A stretch of 12,372 nucleotides of DNA. It comes from Bacteroidota bacterium. GTDB lineage: Bacteria; Bacteroidota; Bacteroidia; Chitinophagales; Chitinophagaceae. Every line of letters starts with the position of its first letter. The stretch's first letter is position 1. This document shows, piece by piece, positions 1 through 8,004 of the stretch. Made by a program: the position numbers and the translations under genes. Location: NCBI GenBank assembly GCA_023422565.1, contig JAFAGR010000063.1, positions 1 through 12,372 on the forward strand. Reading direction: 5' to 3'. The notes beneath the pieces were generated by a model that saw only the letters and a list, made by a program, of their open reading frames with translations, had not been told where the DNA came from and searched no databases.

Positions 1-739
1 CGCTTATGTATAGTTTTTTCAATTTGATCTTCCAGCCTGAATTGTTCCATTTAAACTCCGAGATCAGCGGAATTTTTTGAAGAATGTTTTTCAGGTTTGG
101 TTGCACAGGCCGGTTGCCCCGAAAATCTGACTGATGAAAAACAGGCTTCTGAAGAGAGAGCCTTTCAATAACCACTTCCCTGGCTTTATGATCAATTCCC
201 TCCATATGCAGGTCAAGTTTTTCAAGGCTTACCTGCATATCCTGCCCGATCCATCCGTCCTTCTTTATAAAAAGAATGTTATCAAGATGTAATTGTTTTA
301 GATTGAATTCAATTCCCTTCTTTTTATTTCCCGTACCCGGCCCGGCAAAAAAGTCGGCAATAAATTGATAGTTCCAAACGGAATCGGTCCTGTGCATGTT
401 TACCCGCGCATCATCCAGAGAAAGGTAGTTAATGTTTGCACGGTCTTTCAGAAAGAACCAGTCGGTTATATTCAATCGGGCTGTGCCTGCATACAATAAA
501 GTATCTTTTCCCTGGTCTTCCACCATAACGCCCCGAAGTAGTAACTTGTTAAACAGGGAAATGTCAACCCGGTCGATGGTTACGCGCGTATTCAATTTTC
601 GGGAAAAAGTGCCTGCCACCTGTTTTACCAGCCATGTTTGCACCGGCGAAAGGTTTATCAGCACCACCAGCGAAATGATGATAAGCAGAAGAACAATTAT
701 TGTTCTTTTTAATATTTTGGTAAATCGCCTCAGATGCAG
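1..739 (-). CDS. TamB/AsmA-like envelope protein, N-terminal part (cut by window edge)
   Basis: Reading the minus strand from about 739 down to 1 gives an uninterrupted frame of about 246 residues that leaves the window. It starts with a basic stretch (RRFTKILKR) and one hydrophobic segment (about residues 13-30), then LSPVQTWLV and a segment RVTIDRVDIS that continues into short beta-type repeats. This order, a membrane anchor followed by an AsmA-like N-terminal region, is typical of the very long TamB-domain proteins of Bacteroidota (usually well over 1000 residues), which are anchored in the inner membrane and span the periplasm, with roles in outer membrane assembly or lipid transport. Function is inferred from the family. 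The start is odd: an in-frame TAA lies two codons upstream of a CTG at 739-737, another CTG is at 733-731, and the first in-frame GTG (about 667) would cut the membrane helix. The end shown assumes the first CTG. Confidence 0.72.
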   Translation of the reverse strand, partial: MHLRRFTKILKRTIIVLLLIIISLVVLINLSPVQTWLVKQVAGTFSRKLNTRVTIDRVDISLFNKLLLRGVMVEDQGKDTLLYAGTARLNITDWFFLKDRANINYLSLDDARVNMHRTDSVWNYQFIADFFAGPGTGNKKKGIEFNLKQLHLDNILFIKKDGWIGQDMQVSLEKLDLHMEGIDHKAREVVIERLSLQKPVFHQSDFRGNRPVQPNLKNILQKIPLISEFKWNNSGWKIKLKKLYIS

Positions 740-915
740 GAATTAGTTGTAAAAATAATTAAACCACTACGAAGCAAGCCCGCCGCGGGTAACTTTATCA
801 AATTATTTATATGTGAATTGATTTAGAGGATAAGCTGAGTTTAGGTAACCGTGTATCGAAATTTTAGTGTTTTGGAACGATACTTTGTTAATTTCATGCT
901 TCTAAATTTTTAAGA
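740..915. promoter_or_regulatory. Divergent intergenic region between TamB-like gene and M14 operon
   Basis: This AT-rich spacer must carry the promoters of two divergent transcription units. I find no clean TAnnTTTG element with a correctly placed TTTG for either direction; the nearest is TACTTTG near 881, one base short in its spacer. A short GC-rich island (about 779-790) stands out from the AT-rich background. No ATG is available within about 155 bases upstream of the minus-strand gene. Confidence 0.4.
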
Positions 916-3399
916 TTGAGAAAACTTTTCTTACTCCTTTTGTTAGTGCCGGTATGTACCGCTGCGCAAACTTTGTTATCTCCCTCTGAATTTCTGGGTT
1001 ACGAACTTGGGGAGAGGTTTACTCCCCATCATCGCGTAGTTGCCTATTTTGATCATGCGGCAAAGGCCGCGCCATCTAAAATGAAATGGCATTCTTATGG
1101 AAAAACTTACGAAGGGCGCGAACTCAATTACGCCGTGGTCTCTTCTGCCGAAAACATAAATAATATAGGATCTATTCAAGTCAACAACAAACGAATTGCC
1201 GGAGTAGAAAGCGGTACTGGAGATGTAGATCAGCCTGCCATCGTTTGGCTTAGCTATAATGTGCACGGCAATGAGGCAAGTTCAACGGAAGTGAGCATGC
1301 AGATGTTATACGAACTTATTTCAGGAAAAAATCGGGAGGCTGAAGGTTGGATGAGAAATACAGTGGTGATTATTGATCCCTGCCTTAACCCTGATGGCCG
1401 TGACAGGTACGTCAACTGGGTCAACCAGGTGCTCGGCACAAAGCCAAATGCGTCTATTAGTGCCCGTGAGCACGATGAACCCTGGCCGCAGGGTCGTTCA
1501 AATCATTATTATTTTGATCTGAACAGGGATTGGGCCTGGCAGTCGCAAATAGAAACGCAGCAACGTATGAAGGTGTATCATGAGTGGATGCCCGCCATAC
1601 ATGTAGATTTTCATGAACAATACTATAACAGCCCGTATTATTTTGCTCCTGCATCTGAACCTTTTCATGAAGTGATAACGCCTTTTCAGCGCGAGTTTCA
1701 GCATACAATTGGCAGGAACCACGCCCGTTATTTTGATAGTAAAGGATGGTTGTATTTCACGCGCGAGTTTTTTGATCTTTTTTATCCTGCTTATGGTGAT
1801 ACATATCCGATTTATAACGGGGCAATCGGCATGACCTATGAACAAGCCGGGCATTCGATGGCGGGACTGGCCATAGCAACGGGAGAAGATACCCTGAGGT
1901 TGAAAGACAGGATTGCTCATCATCTTACCACCGGCCTGAGTACCCTTGAAGTTACTTCCGCCAATCACAAAAAAGTAAACGCAGAGTTTGCAAAATATTT
2001 TGACGAGGGCCGTAAAGCAGGCAACGGCACCTACAAGTCATATATAGTAAAAGCGGATGATCCCGGGAGATTGAAAGCATTGAAATTGTTGTTTGATCGA
2101 AATAAGATCGAATACGGGCGCCCGTTAAAAAAGGGAACAGCAAAGGGTTTAAATTATTTTACCGGGCAAACGGAGTCATTCAGCTTTGATGAAAGTGACC
2201 TTCTTATCTCCACGTATCAGCCAAAGGCCACTATGGTGCGTGTGCTTTTTGAACCGCAGTCGAAACTGAGTGATTCCATGACTTATGATATCACGGCCTG
2301 GGCATTACCTTATGCATACGGGCTGCAGACCTATGCATTAACGGAGAAACTTAATTCTGCGGCAGGTGCCCCGCCGGTTTCGCGTGAACCATTGACAACT
2401 AACGGTTACGCCTACCTGGTAAATTATTCCTCTTTTGAAGATGCCCGCTTTTTGTCGGCATTGCTTGAACATGGTATAAAGGTGAGGGTTTCAGAATCGG
2501 CCTTTGTTTACAAGGGGAAGAAGTATAACCCGGGCACGCTCGTGGTGCTTAAGAACAGTAATGAGGATAAGATCGGACTTTTGCTTTCGCTTGCAGATGA
2601 ATTCTCTGTTAGCATTTCCTCCATAGAATCGGGCTTTATGGATTCAGGAGTGGATATGGGTTCAGAAAAGATCAGGCAACTGCGCAAGCCACGCGTGGGA
2701 ATACTTTCAGGTGAGGGATTGAATCCACACTCAGTTGGCGAGGTTTGGCACCTGTTTGATCAGGAACTCCAATACCCGGTTACCATTTTTAATTCTGCGG
2801 ATCCACGAAAAATTTCTCTGAAGGATATCGATGTACTCATCCTTCCCGAAGGCTATTACGCAACCTTCGCCGATAAAGATGGAGAAGTGCAGTTGAAAGA
2901 CTGGGTACGAAGCGGAGGAAAAGTGGTAGCCATAGGTTCTGCGGCCGCACAAATGAGTGAAACGGGGTGGGGGTTTGTCAGAAAGAAAGACAAGGCGGAA
3001 GAAGATAAGGAAGAATACAATAAGCTGAAAAAGTATGCCGACCGCGACAGGGCCGCACTTTCAGACCATATACCGGGCGCCATATATAAAACCGAGCTTG
3101 ACAATACCCATCCTCTCGGTTACGGCTACCCGAACTTTTATTTTACCCTGAAATTAAATTCTCACATCTACGAGTTCATGAAAGACGGGTGGAATGTAGG
3201 CGTACTTAAAAAAGACAAGCAAGTGGCGGGTTTCGTCGGAAACAGTTTGCAGGCAAGGATGAAAGATGGTACCACGGCCGGAGTAGTTCCAATGGGAAAG
3301 GGTTCGGTTGTGTTTTTTAGTGATGATCCTCTTTTCAGAAGCTTTTGGGAAAATGGCAAGTTGATGTTTTTTAATTCGGTTTTTTTGGCCGGCAACTAA
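916..3399 (+). CDS. Exported M14-family zinc metallopeptidase with C-terminal GATase-like domain
   Basis: The 827-residue protein has a signal peptide (MRKLFLLLLL..., cleavage near residue 18) and is likely periplasmic or exported. The M14 carboxypeptidase domain covers about residues 35-340: zinc ligands H117 and E120 in VHGNEAS, a third ligand in HVDFHEQ (H233 or H229), substrate-binding NPDGR (R162) and N203-R204, and the catalytic glutamate E309 in MTYEQAG. All key residues are present, so activity is likely; the substrate is unknown. After a middle region, residues from about 592 to the end form a class I glutamine-amidotransferase-like domain (VGILSGEG, DVLILPEGYY, GKGSVVFFSDDP), as in other Bacteroidota M14 proteins of this type. 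The start is TTG at 916: it gives a complete signal peptide, an in-frame stop lies at 889-891, and the next in-frame ATG is at residue 56, inside the mature protein. It is the first gene of a three-gene operon. Confidence 0.9.
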   Translation: MRKLFLLLLLVPVCTAAQTLLSPSEFLGYELGERFTPHHRVVAYFDHAAKAAPSKMKWHSYGKTYEGRELNYAVVSSAENINNIGSIQVNNKRIAGVESGTGDVDQPAIVWLSYNVHGNEASSTEVSMQMLYELISGKNREAEGWMRNTVVIIDPCLNPDGRDRYVNWVNQVLGTKPNASISAREHDEPWPQGRSNHYYFDLNRDWAWQSQIETQQRMKVYHEWMPAIHVDFHEQYYNSPYYFAPASEPFHEVITPFQREFQHTIGRNHARYFDSKGWLYFTREFFDLFYPAYGDTYPIYNGAIGMTYEQAGHSMAGLAIATGEDTLRLKDRIAHHLTTGLSTLEVTSANHKKVNAEFAKYFDEGRKAGNGTYKSYIVKADDPGRLKALKLLFDRNKIEYGRPLKKGTAKGLNYFTGQTESFSFDESDLLISTYQPKATMVRVLFEPQSKLSDSMTYDITAWALPYAYGLQTYALTEKLNSAAGAPPVSREPLTTNGYAYLVNYSSFEDARFLSALLEHGIKVRVSESAFVYKGKKYNPGTLVVLKNSNEDKIGLLLSLADEFSVSISSIESGFMDSGVDMGSEKIRQLRKPRVGILSGEGLNPHSVGEVWHLFDQELQYPVTIFNSADPRKISLKDIDVLILPEGYYATFADKDGEVQLKDWVRSGGKVVAIGSAAAQMSETGWGFVRKKDKAEEDKEEYNKLKKYADRDRAALSDHIPGAIYKTELDNTHPLGYGYPNFYFTLKLNSHIYEFMKDGWNVGVLKKDKQVAGFVGNSLQARMKDGTTAGVVPMGKGSVVFFSDDPLFRSFWENGKLMFFNSVFLAGN

Positions 3400-3412
3400 T
3401 TGTGATACCACT

Positions 3413-5920
3413 ATGAGAATAAGTAAGATTTTATTTCTTATAGTTTTTTGTTCATTTCATAAAGCCGGGGTCTCGCAGGAAAAATCTTCCGCCGGCGTAT
3501 TTAAGGAGGTCAGAAAACTTTCGGTATTTGGAAGCGTATTATACATCGCTGCTCATCCTGATGATGAGAATACCCGGCTACTGTCTTATTTCGCCAACGA
3601 AAAACTGTATCGTACCGGTTACCTGAGTTTAACCCGCGGAGACGGCGGTCAGAACCTTATAGGCGATGAGCAGGGAATTGATCTGGGAATGATCAGAACC
3701 CGCGAGTTATTGGAAGCGAGAAAGGTTGACGGGGCCGAACAATTCTTCACAAGAGCCTATGATTTCGGTTACAGCAAAAGCCCGGAAGAAGCTTTAAAAA
3801 TTTGGGGACACGAGAAAATACTGGCTGATGTAGTTTGGACGATCAGAAAATTCAGGCCGGACATTATTGTCTGCCGTTTCCCATCAACCGGAGAGGGTGG
3901 CCATGGGCATCATACCGCGTCAGCCATCCTGGCTGCTGAAGCCTTTGACGCAGCCGGCGATGCAAAGCGTTTTCCTGAGCAACTTTCGCATGGTGTTTCG
4001 GTTTGGAAACCTGCACGCCTCTTTTGGAATACGTTTAATTTCGGAAACACGAATACGCAGCGGGATGACCAGTTCAAACTTGATGTGGGAATGTACAATC
4101 CGCTTTTAGGGCTTGGATACGGAGAAATGTCTGCCGAAAGCCGCAGTAAACACAGCAGTCAGGGCTTCGGCGTTCCGGCGCAAAGAGGCAGCGCATTGGA
4201 ATATTTCGCTACAATAAAAGGCGACAAACCGGTAACAGATCTTTTTGACGGTATAAACACGTCTTCCTCACGTTTGATCTTTAAAGACCGCACACAAGAA
4301 AATAGTTTTAATAAGGTTCTTTCATCACTTGAAAATAACTTTCGCATTCAGGCACCCCATCAATCCGTTCCCGCACTTCTTGATCTGCTATACCTGGTGA
4401 AACAACTTCCTGATCAGCAGGATGCCTCATGGAAGGAAAGATACATCACCCGGGTCACCTCCCTCATTTTACAGTCTGCAGGAATTTTTACGGAACTTAC
4501 CGCTAAGAACCAGCTGAATATTCTTGGAGACAGCGCTGTATTTAACGCAGCTTTCGTAAATCGTTTAGGCCTTAACGTTAGTAATGTAAAGATAAAATTT
4601 GCCGGAGCGGAATTTTCTTGGGCAGAAGCACCTGAAAACCGGTTTCTTCTTTCATCAACTACAATTAAAGTTTCTGCAGACATGCCTCGCGGCAATCCCT
4701 TCTGGCTTCAGGGAGGCCTTCCCAACGGTGCATTTGAAATTGGTAGGCAGGAGCATAGAAACCTTGCCTCGATTGATTCTCATCTTGCAAGCGTTGAATT
4801 GCTGTTAAACGGCATCAAACTTAATTTCACTGTTCCGGTACAATATAAGTATGTTGAGCCCACCCGCGGAGAGATCTACCAACCTGTATATTTTGTTGAT
4901 GCGGTAAATATTTTGGCTGAACCCGGATTGGTGATAAAGAATTCGGCATCCCGCCATATGGTTCAACCTGGTTTCCGTCTTAAATTCAACAAGGCAGTGA
5001 ATGGCAGGGTTGCCTTCACCGTGAAGGAAGGAAATTCACGCCGACTGGTCTTTGATTCACTAATTAACGTAAAAGCCGGCAGTTCCTTTCGCGTGCCTTT
5101 TGAAATCTTTGGAAACTCAGGTAGTGCAAATACGATCTATTATGCTGAGTTATCCGGCACGTCTTTCCCGGTTCCGCAGGTAAACGCAATGCGGAAGATC
5201 AGTTACCTGCACATCCCCGAACAGGTTTTTCAGCATCGCGATAGCCTGAAGGTGGTGTCAACTGATTTTTCAATAAGCGGATCACGCATAGGATACATAA
5301 AAGGGGCGGGCGACAAGGTGCCGGAAGCGCTTCGTGCTATGGGCTACTCGGTAGACTTTTTGGAGGAAGCCGATATCACCGCCGGTAGCCTGAAAAAGTA
5401 TGACGCCATAGTTACAGGCATCCGGGCTTACAACGTGCACGAATGGCTGGAGAATGTGCATGCGGTGCTGATGAATTACGTAAAGCAGGGCGGGGTGATG
5501 CTCGTTCAGTACAATACCAACAGCAATGTTGGCCCGCTTCGCACCAGGATATCCCCATATCCGTTTTCTATCTCACGGTTACGCATAACCGATGAAGCTG
5601 CACTGGTGAAATTTTCGGAAGCGGATCATGCCCTTTTGAACTACCCGAACAAAATTTCAGCAGCAGACTTCGAAGGCTGGGTGCAGGAAAGGAGCGTTTA
5701 TCATGCGGAGAAAATTGATACAGCCTACAAAAAAATATTATCAATGCGTGATCCGGGAAGCAGGGAAACTGAGCTTGACGGAAGCCTTATAGCCGCTGAT
5801 TACGGTGCCGGAAGATACATTTATACCGGCCTGGCTTTTTTCCGACAACTTCCCGCAGGTGTGCCGGGGGCGTACCGCTTGTTAGCAAATCTTCTTGCAA
5901 AACCTCAGGACAAAAAATAG
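3413..5920 (+). CDS. Exported PIG-L (LmbE-type) deacetylase with C-terminal GATase-like domain
   Basis: The 835-residue protein begins with a signal peptide (MRISKILFLIVF..., ending near GVSQ), so it acts outside the cytoplasm. The N-terminal PIG-L domain (about residues 40-200) has the zinc and catalytic motif AHPDDE (H48, D50, D51, E52), a TRGDGGQN loop and the HxxH-type motif GHGHH (H164-H167). Family members remove N-acetyl groups from sugars such as GlcNAc conjugates. A long beta-rich middle region follows. From about residue 625 there is a Rossmann-like, GATase/ThuA-like domain (IGYIKGAGD, YDAIVTGIRAYN, GAGRYIYTGLAFF) resembling the C-terminus of the upstream peptidase. It starts 13 bases after the peptidase stop and ends 6 bases before the symporter, so the three are probably co-transcribed. 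It is too long, and exported, so it is not the cytoplasmic bacillithiol deacetylase BshB. The substrate cannot be read from the sequence. Confidence 0.9.
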   Translation: MRISKILFLIVFCSFHKAGVSQEKSSAGVFKEVRKLSVFGSVLYIAAHPDDENTRLLSYFANEKLYRTGYLSLTRGDGGQNLIGDEQGIDLGMIRTRELLEARKVDGAEQFFTRAYDFGYSKSPEEALKIWGHEKILADVVWTIRKFRPDIIVCRFPSTGEGGHGHHTASAILAAEAFDAAGDAKRFPEQLSHGVSVWKPARLFWNTFNFGNTNTQRDDQFKLDVGMYNPLLGLGYGEMSAESRSKHSSQGFGVPAQRGSALEYFATIKGDKPVTDLFDGINTSSSRLIFKDRTQENSFNKVLSSLENNFRIQAPHQSVPALLDLLYLVKQLPDQQDASWKERYITRVTSLILQSAGIFTELTAKNQLNILGDSAVFNAAFVNRLGLNVSNVKIKFAGAEFSWAEAPENRFLLSSTTIKVSADMPRGNPFWLQGGLPNGAFEIGRQEHRNLASIDSHLASVELLLNGIKLNFTVPVQYKYVEPTRGEIYQPVYFVDAVNILAEPGLVIKNSASRHMVQPGFRLKFNKAVNGRVAFTVKEGNSRRLVFDSLINVKAGSSFRVPFEIFGNSGSANTIYYAELSGTSFPVPQVNAMRKISYLHIPEQVFQHRDSLKVVSTDFSISGSRIGYIKGAGDKVPEALRAMGYSVDFLEEADITAGSLKKYDAIVTGIRAYNVHEWLENVHAVLMNYVKQGGVMLVQYNTNSNVGPLRTRISPYPFSISRLRITDEAALVKFSEADHALLNYPNKISAADFEGWVQERSVYHAEKIDTAYKKILSMRDPGSRETELDGSLIAADYGAGRYIYTGLAFFRQLPAGVPGAYRLLANLLAKPQDKK

Positions 5921-5926
5921 ATCGAC

Positions 5927-7555
5927 ATGCACTTACTGGACTGGCTGATATTGGTTGCCGTATTGTTGAGTATTATTTTATATGGCATTTATAAAAGCCG
6001 GTCCACAAAAAATCTCGAAGGTTATTTTTTGAGCAACCGCAGCTTGCCCTGGTTCCTTGTATTGATGAGTATCATGGGCACGCAGGCGAGCGCGATCACC
6101 TTTTTAACAGGCCCCGGGCAGGCCTATTCTGACGGGATGCGTTTTGTGCAATATTATTTCGGCCTTCCTCTTGCCATGATAGTGATCAGTATCTTTTTTG
6201 TGCCTGTGTACAATCGGCTTAAAGTGTATACTGCATACGAATTTCTTGAAAACAGGTTTGATCTTAAAACCCGAACGCTTACCTCATTTCTATTTCTCGT
6301 TTCGCGAGGCTTAAGTACGGGGGTGAGTATTTATGCGCCATCCCTGATATTAAGTTCAATCATGGGATGGAATATTTATCTGACTAACCTTGTAATGGGC
6401 GGTGTACTCATCATTTATACCATGAGCGGAGGTGCACGGGCAGTAGCCTACACGCAGGTTCTGCAAATGGTGATTGTGTTCATCTCTCTTTTTCTTGTAG
6501 GATATATAGCTGTAAAATTAATGCCTGAAAACGTGGGTTTCAGCGATGCCGTGAAAGTGGGAGAAAGTTTCGGTAAAATGAATGTGATCACCACGGGCTT
6601 TGAAAACGGTAGTTTTAACTGGAAAGATAAATACAACATCTGGAGCGGTATCATTGGCGGCTTTTTTCTTGCGCTCAGTTATTTCGGAACAGATCATAGC
6701 CAGGTTGGCCGGTACCTAACGGCAAGGGATACACGAGAAAGCCGGAAAGGCCTTTTAATGAATGGTTTGGTGAAAGTGCCCATGCAGTTCTTTATCCTTT
6801 TGCTCGGCGTTCTGATTTTTGTGTTTTACTATTATCACAAAGCGCCGATATTTTTCGATGAAACCAGGATGCAGATCGCTTCAACAACTTCTTATGGCGA
6901 CACGCTTTCTGCCATTAACGGCCGCTACGAAGCGGCTGCGCTAGCCGGGAATCACGATCAGATGGAGGTAGAAAGAAATTCTTACAAAGCCGTTTTGAAA
7001 AAAGCATTTCCCAACGAGGAAGTGAACGACAACAACTATATCTTTTTAAAATTTGTAAAAGACCATCTGCCGATCGGTTTGGTTGGATTGCTGTTCGCGG
7101 TCATCTTTCTCGCGGCTTGGGGGAGTATTGCGGCCGCACTTAATTCCCTCGCGGCATGCTCAATGGTAGATTTTCATAAAAAGTTCTTCGTAAAGCGGGA
7201 TACCCAGTTTCATGAATACCGCGTATCGCAGTGGTACACTTTCGGCTGGGGCGTATTCTGTATTTTTATAGCCATGTTTGCGCACAACATTGGCAACAGT
7301 CTGATCGAAGCAGTGAATATTCTCGGGTCCATTTTCTACGGAGTAATATTGGGTATTTTCCTGATCGCTTTCTGGATCCGGTATATTAAAGGAAACGCCG
7401 TTTTTGTATCCGCTGCAATTTCCCAGGTATTGGTGATCGCCATTTATAAGATGGATGTGATCTCATTCCTGTGGTTGAATGTTATCGGGGCCCTGCTGGT
7501 GATAATGATTGGCGTTTTGCTTCAGGTTTTCTTTTTCAGGAAGAAAGTAGTCTGA
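5927..7555 (+). CDS. Sodium:solute symporter (SSS family)
   Basis: The 542-residue inner membrane protein has about 13 hydrophobic helices: near residues 5-24, 41-62, 74-96, 118-140, 150-168, 174-197, 241-260, 284-303, 382-410, 436-455, 461-482, 488-507 and 512-535. The pattern and motifs (GTQASAITFLTGPG near 50-63, TMSGGARAV with VLQMVIV, and LSYFGTDHSQVGRYL) match SSS family transporters, which couple uptake of sugars, amino acids or other small solutes to sodium. A hydrophilic stretch of about 77 residues (305-381) lies between helices 8 and 9 and is longer than in the best-known members, though I recall it in Bacteroidota homologues. Its place behind two exported hydrolases suggests it imports the product of their action; the solute cannot be predicted. 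The ATG start is 6 bases after the deacetylase stop. No Shine-Dalgarno site is evident. Confidence 0.92.
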   Translation: MHLLDWLILVAVLLSIILYGIYKSRSTKNLEGYFLSNRSLPWFLVLMSIMGTQASAITFLTGPGQAYSDGMRFVQYYFGLPLAMIVISIFFVPVYNRLKVYTAYEFLENRFDLKTRTLTSFLFLVSRGLSTGVSIYAPSLILSSIMGWNIYLTNLVMGGVLIIYTMSGGARAVAYTQVLQMVIVFISLFLVGYIAVKLMPENVGFSDAVKVGESFGKMNVITTGFENGSFNWKDKYNIWSGIIGGFFLALSYFGTDHSQVGRYLTARDTRESRKGLLMNGLVKVPMQFFILLLGVLIFVFYYYHKAPIFFDETRMQIASTTSYGDTLSAINGRYEAAALAGNHDQMEVERNSYKAVLKKAFPNEEVNDNNYIFLKFVKDHLPIGLVGLLFAVIFLAAWGSIAAALNSLAACSMVDFHKKFFVKRDTQFHEYRVSQWYTFGWGVFCIFIAMFAHNIGNSLIEAVNILGSIFYGVILGIFLIAFWIRYIKGNAVFVSAAISQVLVIAIYKMDVISFLWLNVIGALLVIMIGVLLQVFFFRKKVV

Positions 7556-7950
7556 TTTAATCGATTGTTAATTTTTTAGGGTACGATCCTCCCTCCTAGG
7601 TCCGGAAGGCCGAATTTGTTGAGTTCTAGAGGATCAAGGGGAATCTGCTAAGATGAATCAAGTTCAAAGGCGGTTAAAGAAATAACCCTTTCGGATACCT
7701 TTTTATGGTGCTGGTAGCCGTGATTTTCCAAAATAGTTCAATTTCAATTTTTCCTGAACAATTGGCCACATGAAAAATTTTGCTCAATTTCTGTGGAACC
7801 CGCAATATTGCAGGGCAACGGGTAAAGGAGGGAGTATCGTGAAACCGTTTTACATGCCGGCCACTACAAATTCACCTCTTTTCTTATTTCCCGTGATTTT
7901 TTATATACCATCGTCTAAACATCGTCTTCCCTCAATTTGCTGAAATAGAC
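7556..7950. other. 395-base gap without a convincing gene; possible relic and structured segments
   Basis: No intact gene was found here. The visible contents are a 7-base inverted repeat GATCCTC/GAGGATC (7585-7591 and 7629-7635) enclosing a small GGAA-loop hairpin (7599-7611); a bulged hairpin (7666-7691) made of AAAG/CTTT and GGTTA/TAACC; a minus-strand frame (7737-7576) that looks protein-like but carries an in-frame TAG; the palindrome GCAATATTGC (7802-7811); and a 34-codon plus-strand ORF (7839-7943) with a good ribosome binding site. A decayed gene or mobile element is possible, as is a non-coding RNA. None is established. Confidence 0.45.
7839..7943 (+). CDS. Possible 34-residue small ORF with strong Shine-Dalgarno site
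   Basis: A GTG at 7839 opens a 34-codon frame ending in TGA at 7941-7943. It is preceded, with a 7-base spacer, by AAAGGAGGG (7824-7832), the best Shine-Dalgarno match noticed in the window, in a group that seldom relies on such sites. The peptide begins MKPFYMPATTN, has a moderately hydrophobic middle (SPLFLFPVIFYIP) and ends in a basic tail with one cysteine. It matches no family I recognise. A hairpin with stem ACCCG/CGGGT (7798-7802, 7819-7823) sits directly before the site. Chance is a fair alternative. Confidence 0.2.
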   Translation: MKPFYMPATTNSPLFLFPVIFYIPSSKHRLPSIC

Positions 7951-7989
7951 AAAAAAAATCTCCACGTTTTTTCAGCGTGGAGTTTTTTT
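7951..7989. terminator. Bidirectional intrinsic terminator between convergent operons
   Basis: Stem CTCCACG (7960-7966) and CGTGGAG (7976-7982) with a 9-base loop is flanked by eight A on the left (7951-7958) and seven T on the right (7983-7989), so it can stop transcription in both directions. It lies exactly between the plus-strand symporter operon and the end of the minus-strand DUF2911 gene. Confidence 0.9.
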
Positions 7990-8004
7990 AATGGGTTGGA
8001 GATC

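Noticed and set aside
432..746. Plus-strand open frame of 104 residues
   Set aside because: It is antisense to the TamB-like gene, whose frame has a membrane anchor and family-like sequence; the plus frame resembles nothing.
949..972. Possible lipoprotein cysteine in the M14 signal peptide (VPVC)
   Set aside because: The residues before the cysteine do not fit a lipobox, and a normal signal peptidase I site follows.
3413..5920. Naming the PIG-L protein BshB (bacillithiol deacetylase)
   Set aside because: BshB is a short cytoplasmic enzyme; this protein has a signal peptide, 835 residues and a different C-terminal domain.
7595..7612. Similarity of AGGTCCGGAAGG to the apical part of the SRP (4.5S) RNA
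   Set aside because: The short match lacks the AGCAG side of the conserved internal loop and the flanks do not fold into the SRP hairpin, so it is not called ffs.
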